From Flavobacteriaceae bacterium (lineage in GTDB: Bacteria; Bacteroidota; Bacteroidia; Flavobacteriales; Flavobacteriaceae): a stretch of DNA of 8,011 bases. The DNA lies in the NCBI GenBank assembly GCA_002687665.1, contig NZAX01000020.1, forward strand, positions 1,967-9,977, read 5' to 3'. The notes below the pieces were generated by a model. It did no database searches. It saw only the letters and a list, made by a program, of their open reading frames with translations, and had not been told where the DNA came from. The position numbers and the translations under genes were made by a program. Positions 6,342-8,011 of this stretch are shown piece by piece (the first letter of the stretch is position 1; every line of letters begins with the position of its first letter).

Positions 6342-7943
6342 TTAAAGAGAAATATCTCGCTTCCATGGCAGGAAGTCAAATTGTCTATTTATGGATGCTT
6401 TGGTTATATTTTCTCCACTAGCCACTTCAATGATGAACTCTAGTAAATTCTCTGATAATTCTTCTATTGATTGGGTTCCCTCAATAATTGAACCAGTATC
6501 GAAATCAATGATGTCTTTCATTTTATGAAATACCGTTGAATTCGAAGAAACTTTGATAACGGGTGTAATAGGGTTTCCGGTGGGTGTTCCAAGACCAGTG
6601 GTGAAAATAATCAGGTTAGCTCCCGAGCCTGCCATTGCAGTTGTGCTCTCTACGTCATTTCCAGGAGTGCAGAGTAAGTTCAAACCTTTTTCACTTAAGT
6701 ATTCTCCATAATCCAGCACATCGACGATTGTTGAACTGCCCCCTTTTTTTGCTGCACCAGCAGACTTCATCGCATCGGTGATGAGCCCGTCTTTGATGTT
6801 TCCGGGAGATGGATTGGAACTAAAATCTGTTCCTGAAGAAATGACCTTACTTTCATAGGACCTCATAAGGTCAATGAATTTTTTTGCTTTTTTTATATCT
6901 ACACAGCGGTCAACAAGTTCTTGTTCAACCCCTCTAAGCTCAGGGAATTCTGAGAGTATGGCACTACCTCCCAAGGCTATAAGTTTGTCCATTGATGCCC
7001 CTAGGGTAGGATTTGCGGAGATGCCAGAAAAGCCGTCGGAGCCTCCGCATTCCAACCCAATGGTAAGCCTAGAAAGGGGTATTTTTTCCCTTTGAATATC
7101 ATTGGCTTTTTTGATTTCTACCAGAGAATCTTGAATTATTTTTTGAATTAAGTTTTCACCTTTTCCTTCTTCTTGTTGGTCAAATATCAGCAAGGGTTTG
7201 TCAAAGCTTTTGTTCATTTTTTTCAGTTCTTTTAGGAAAACATCAGCTTGTAAGTTTTGACAACCCAAACTTAACACCGATGCCCCTACCACATTAGGAT
7301 TATTGACGTAGCCAGCTAAAAGCTTTCCCAACATTGTGGAATCGGATCTAGTTCCTCCGCAACCTGCATTGTGTGTAATGAATCTTACTTCAATATTAGG
7401 GAAGGGATTAATAGTTTTAGGTACTCGGATGGTTTCTTTTTTTCCTTGAATCAGAGTTCTCAGAAAATTTTGGTGTTCGGATAATTCATCTGGATAGAAT
7501 TCTCTTTCAAAAATTGTTTTGAGCAGCTCTATATTTCTGTTTTCGCAAAAAACTAAAGGAAAGAATAACCAAATATTTTGGGTGCCTGCCGAACCATCTT
7601 TTCTTGGGTAACCCATAAAATATCTTTCATTTTTGGATTGGCTTATGACTGGATTTTTTCCAATATTATCATAGCTAATGTCATTATTGAAAGTATTGTC
7701 CATATTTTCTGTGGTCAGTGCCGCCCCCATTGGAATTTCTTGATTGGCTATTCCAACTTTGACACCGTACATTACAAGTAGGTCTCCTTTTTTTAAGGAT
7801 TCTTGGGTGAATTTATGTTTAAGTTGAATGTCTTCCTCCAAGATTATTTGCTTTTCTTCAATTTTAATTACTTCACCCTTTTTAAGATTTTCAAGGGCGA
7901 CAATCATGTTGTCTTGTGGATTAATTTTGATGGCTCTACTCAT
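6342..7943 (-). CDS. UxaA-family sugar-acid dehydratase (altronate/galactarate dehydratase type)
   Basis: This cytoplasmic protein of 533 residues is a full-length single-chain member of the UxaA/GarD family, metal (iron)-dependent dehydratases that turn an aldonic or aldaric acid into a 2-keto-3-deoxy acid. In UxaA this is D-altronate to 2-keto-3-deoxygluconate in the uronate pathway. A SAF domain covers about residues 2-79. The catalytic region has GYPRKDGSAGTQN (111-123), HNAGCGGTRSD (191-201, Cys195), LGCQN (226-230, Cys228), GLECGGSDGFSG (296-307, Cys299), NPSPGNIKDG (377-386), TPGNDVEST (426-434) and GLGTPTGNP (450-458). From memory, E. coli UxaA has 'GCSQLGDD' and 'LGCEN' at two of these places, so this is a different subgroup and the substrate may differ. 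I chose the ATG at 7943, which matches the family N-terminus and overlaps the previous stop as ATGAGTAG. An ATG at 7976 would add 11 residues and a 41-nt overlap. It heads a unit with the oxidoreductase downstream. Confidence 0.87.
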   Translation of the reverse strand: MSRAIKINPQDNMIVALENLKKGEVIKIEEKQIILEEDIQLKHKFTQESLKKGDLLVMYGVKVGIANQEIPMGAALTTENMDNTFNNDISYDNIGKNPVISQSKNERYFMGYPRKDGSAGTQNIWLFFPLVFCENRNIELLKTIFEREFYPDELSEHQNFLRTLIQGKKETIRVPKTINPFPNIEVRFITHNAGCGGTRSDSTMLGKLLAGYVNNPNVVGASVLSLGCQNLQADVFLKELKKMNKSFDKPLLIFDQQEEGKGENLIQKIIQDSLVEIKKANDIQREKIPLSRLTIGLECGGSDGFSGISANPTLGASMDKLIALGGSAILSEFPELRGVEQELVDRCVDIKKAKKFIDLMRSYESKVISSGTDFSSNPSPGNIKDGLITDAMKSAGAAKKGGSSTIVDVLDYGEYLSEKGLNLLCTPGNDVESTTAMAGSGANLIIFTTGLGTPTGNPITPVIKVSSNSTVFHKMKDIIDFDTGSIIEGTQSIEELSENLLEFIIEVASGENITKASINRQFDFLPWKRDISL

Positions 7944-8011
7944 GACTAATTGATTTGAAAAATTGATAGGCTTCATTTATTTTATCGTGGGTGGCTAAGG
8001 CATTAAGGGCT
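7936..8011 (-). CDS. Partial CDS, C-terminal end of unidentified protein
   Basis: The last 24 codons of a gene enter from the right edge of the window on the minus strand and stop at TAG (7936-7938). The visible tail contains INEAYQFFKS and ends SISHE. This looks like an amphipathic C-terminal helix and is too short to identify. The stop overlaps the dehydratase start by 8 nt, so the two are almost surely co-transcribed and translationally coupled. An enzyme of the same sugar-acid pathway is likely from context, but nothing in the residues shows which. Confidence 0.6.
   Translation of the reverse strand, partial: ALNALATHDKINEAYQFFKSISHE

Overview
The window looks like chromosomal DNA of a Bacteroidota bacterium, most likely from the Cytophagales or Flavobacteriales. 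The evidence is the AT-rich base composition, the lack of Shine-Dalgarno-like sequences before most starts, and the protein types: a GT9 enzyme with a 'GNEGG' motif, a Tat-signal Gfo/Idh/MocA oxidoreductase and a secreted PHP phosphoesterase. The genus cannot be fixed from the sequence alone.

Left part (1-2701): two divergent glycosyltransferase genes flank an AT-rich gap of about 485 bp. On the minus strand is a GT9 (heptosyltransferase-like) enzyme and on the plus strand a GT4 enzyme. They probably belong to a lipopolysaccharide or other surface-glycan locus that continues to the left. The gap holds a 43-codon minus-strand open stretch that reads like the C-terminal end of a GNAT acetyltransferase, probably a gene relic. 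It also holds a short palindrome just before the GT4 gene.

Middle part (2831-4741): a secreted PHP-domain metal-dependent phosphoesterase and a small cupin of the type II mannose-6-phosphate isomerase kind lie on the minus strand. They are separated by 315 bp with no convincing gene. A strong hairpin with a T-run sits immediately upstream of the cupin start. It separates, or conditionally connects, the cupin and the genes to its right.

Right part (4812-8011): a minus-strand operon contains an unidentified gene entering from the right edge, a UxaA-family sugar-acid dehydratase overlapping it by 8 nt, and a Tat-signal Gfo/Idh/MocA oxidoreductase. This arrangement suggests breakdown of uronic or aldonic acids. 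The oxidoreductase would act on a sugar or sugar derivative in the periplasm, and the dehydratase would make a 2-keto-3-deoxy sugar acid in the cytoplasm. The exact substrate is not resolved.

I saw no mobile element, CRISPR array, tRNA or rRNA, and no clear undescribed system. The observations most worth a second look are the hairpin before the cupin, the GNAT-like relic and the variant active-site motifs of the dehydratase.
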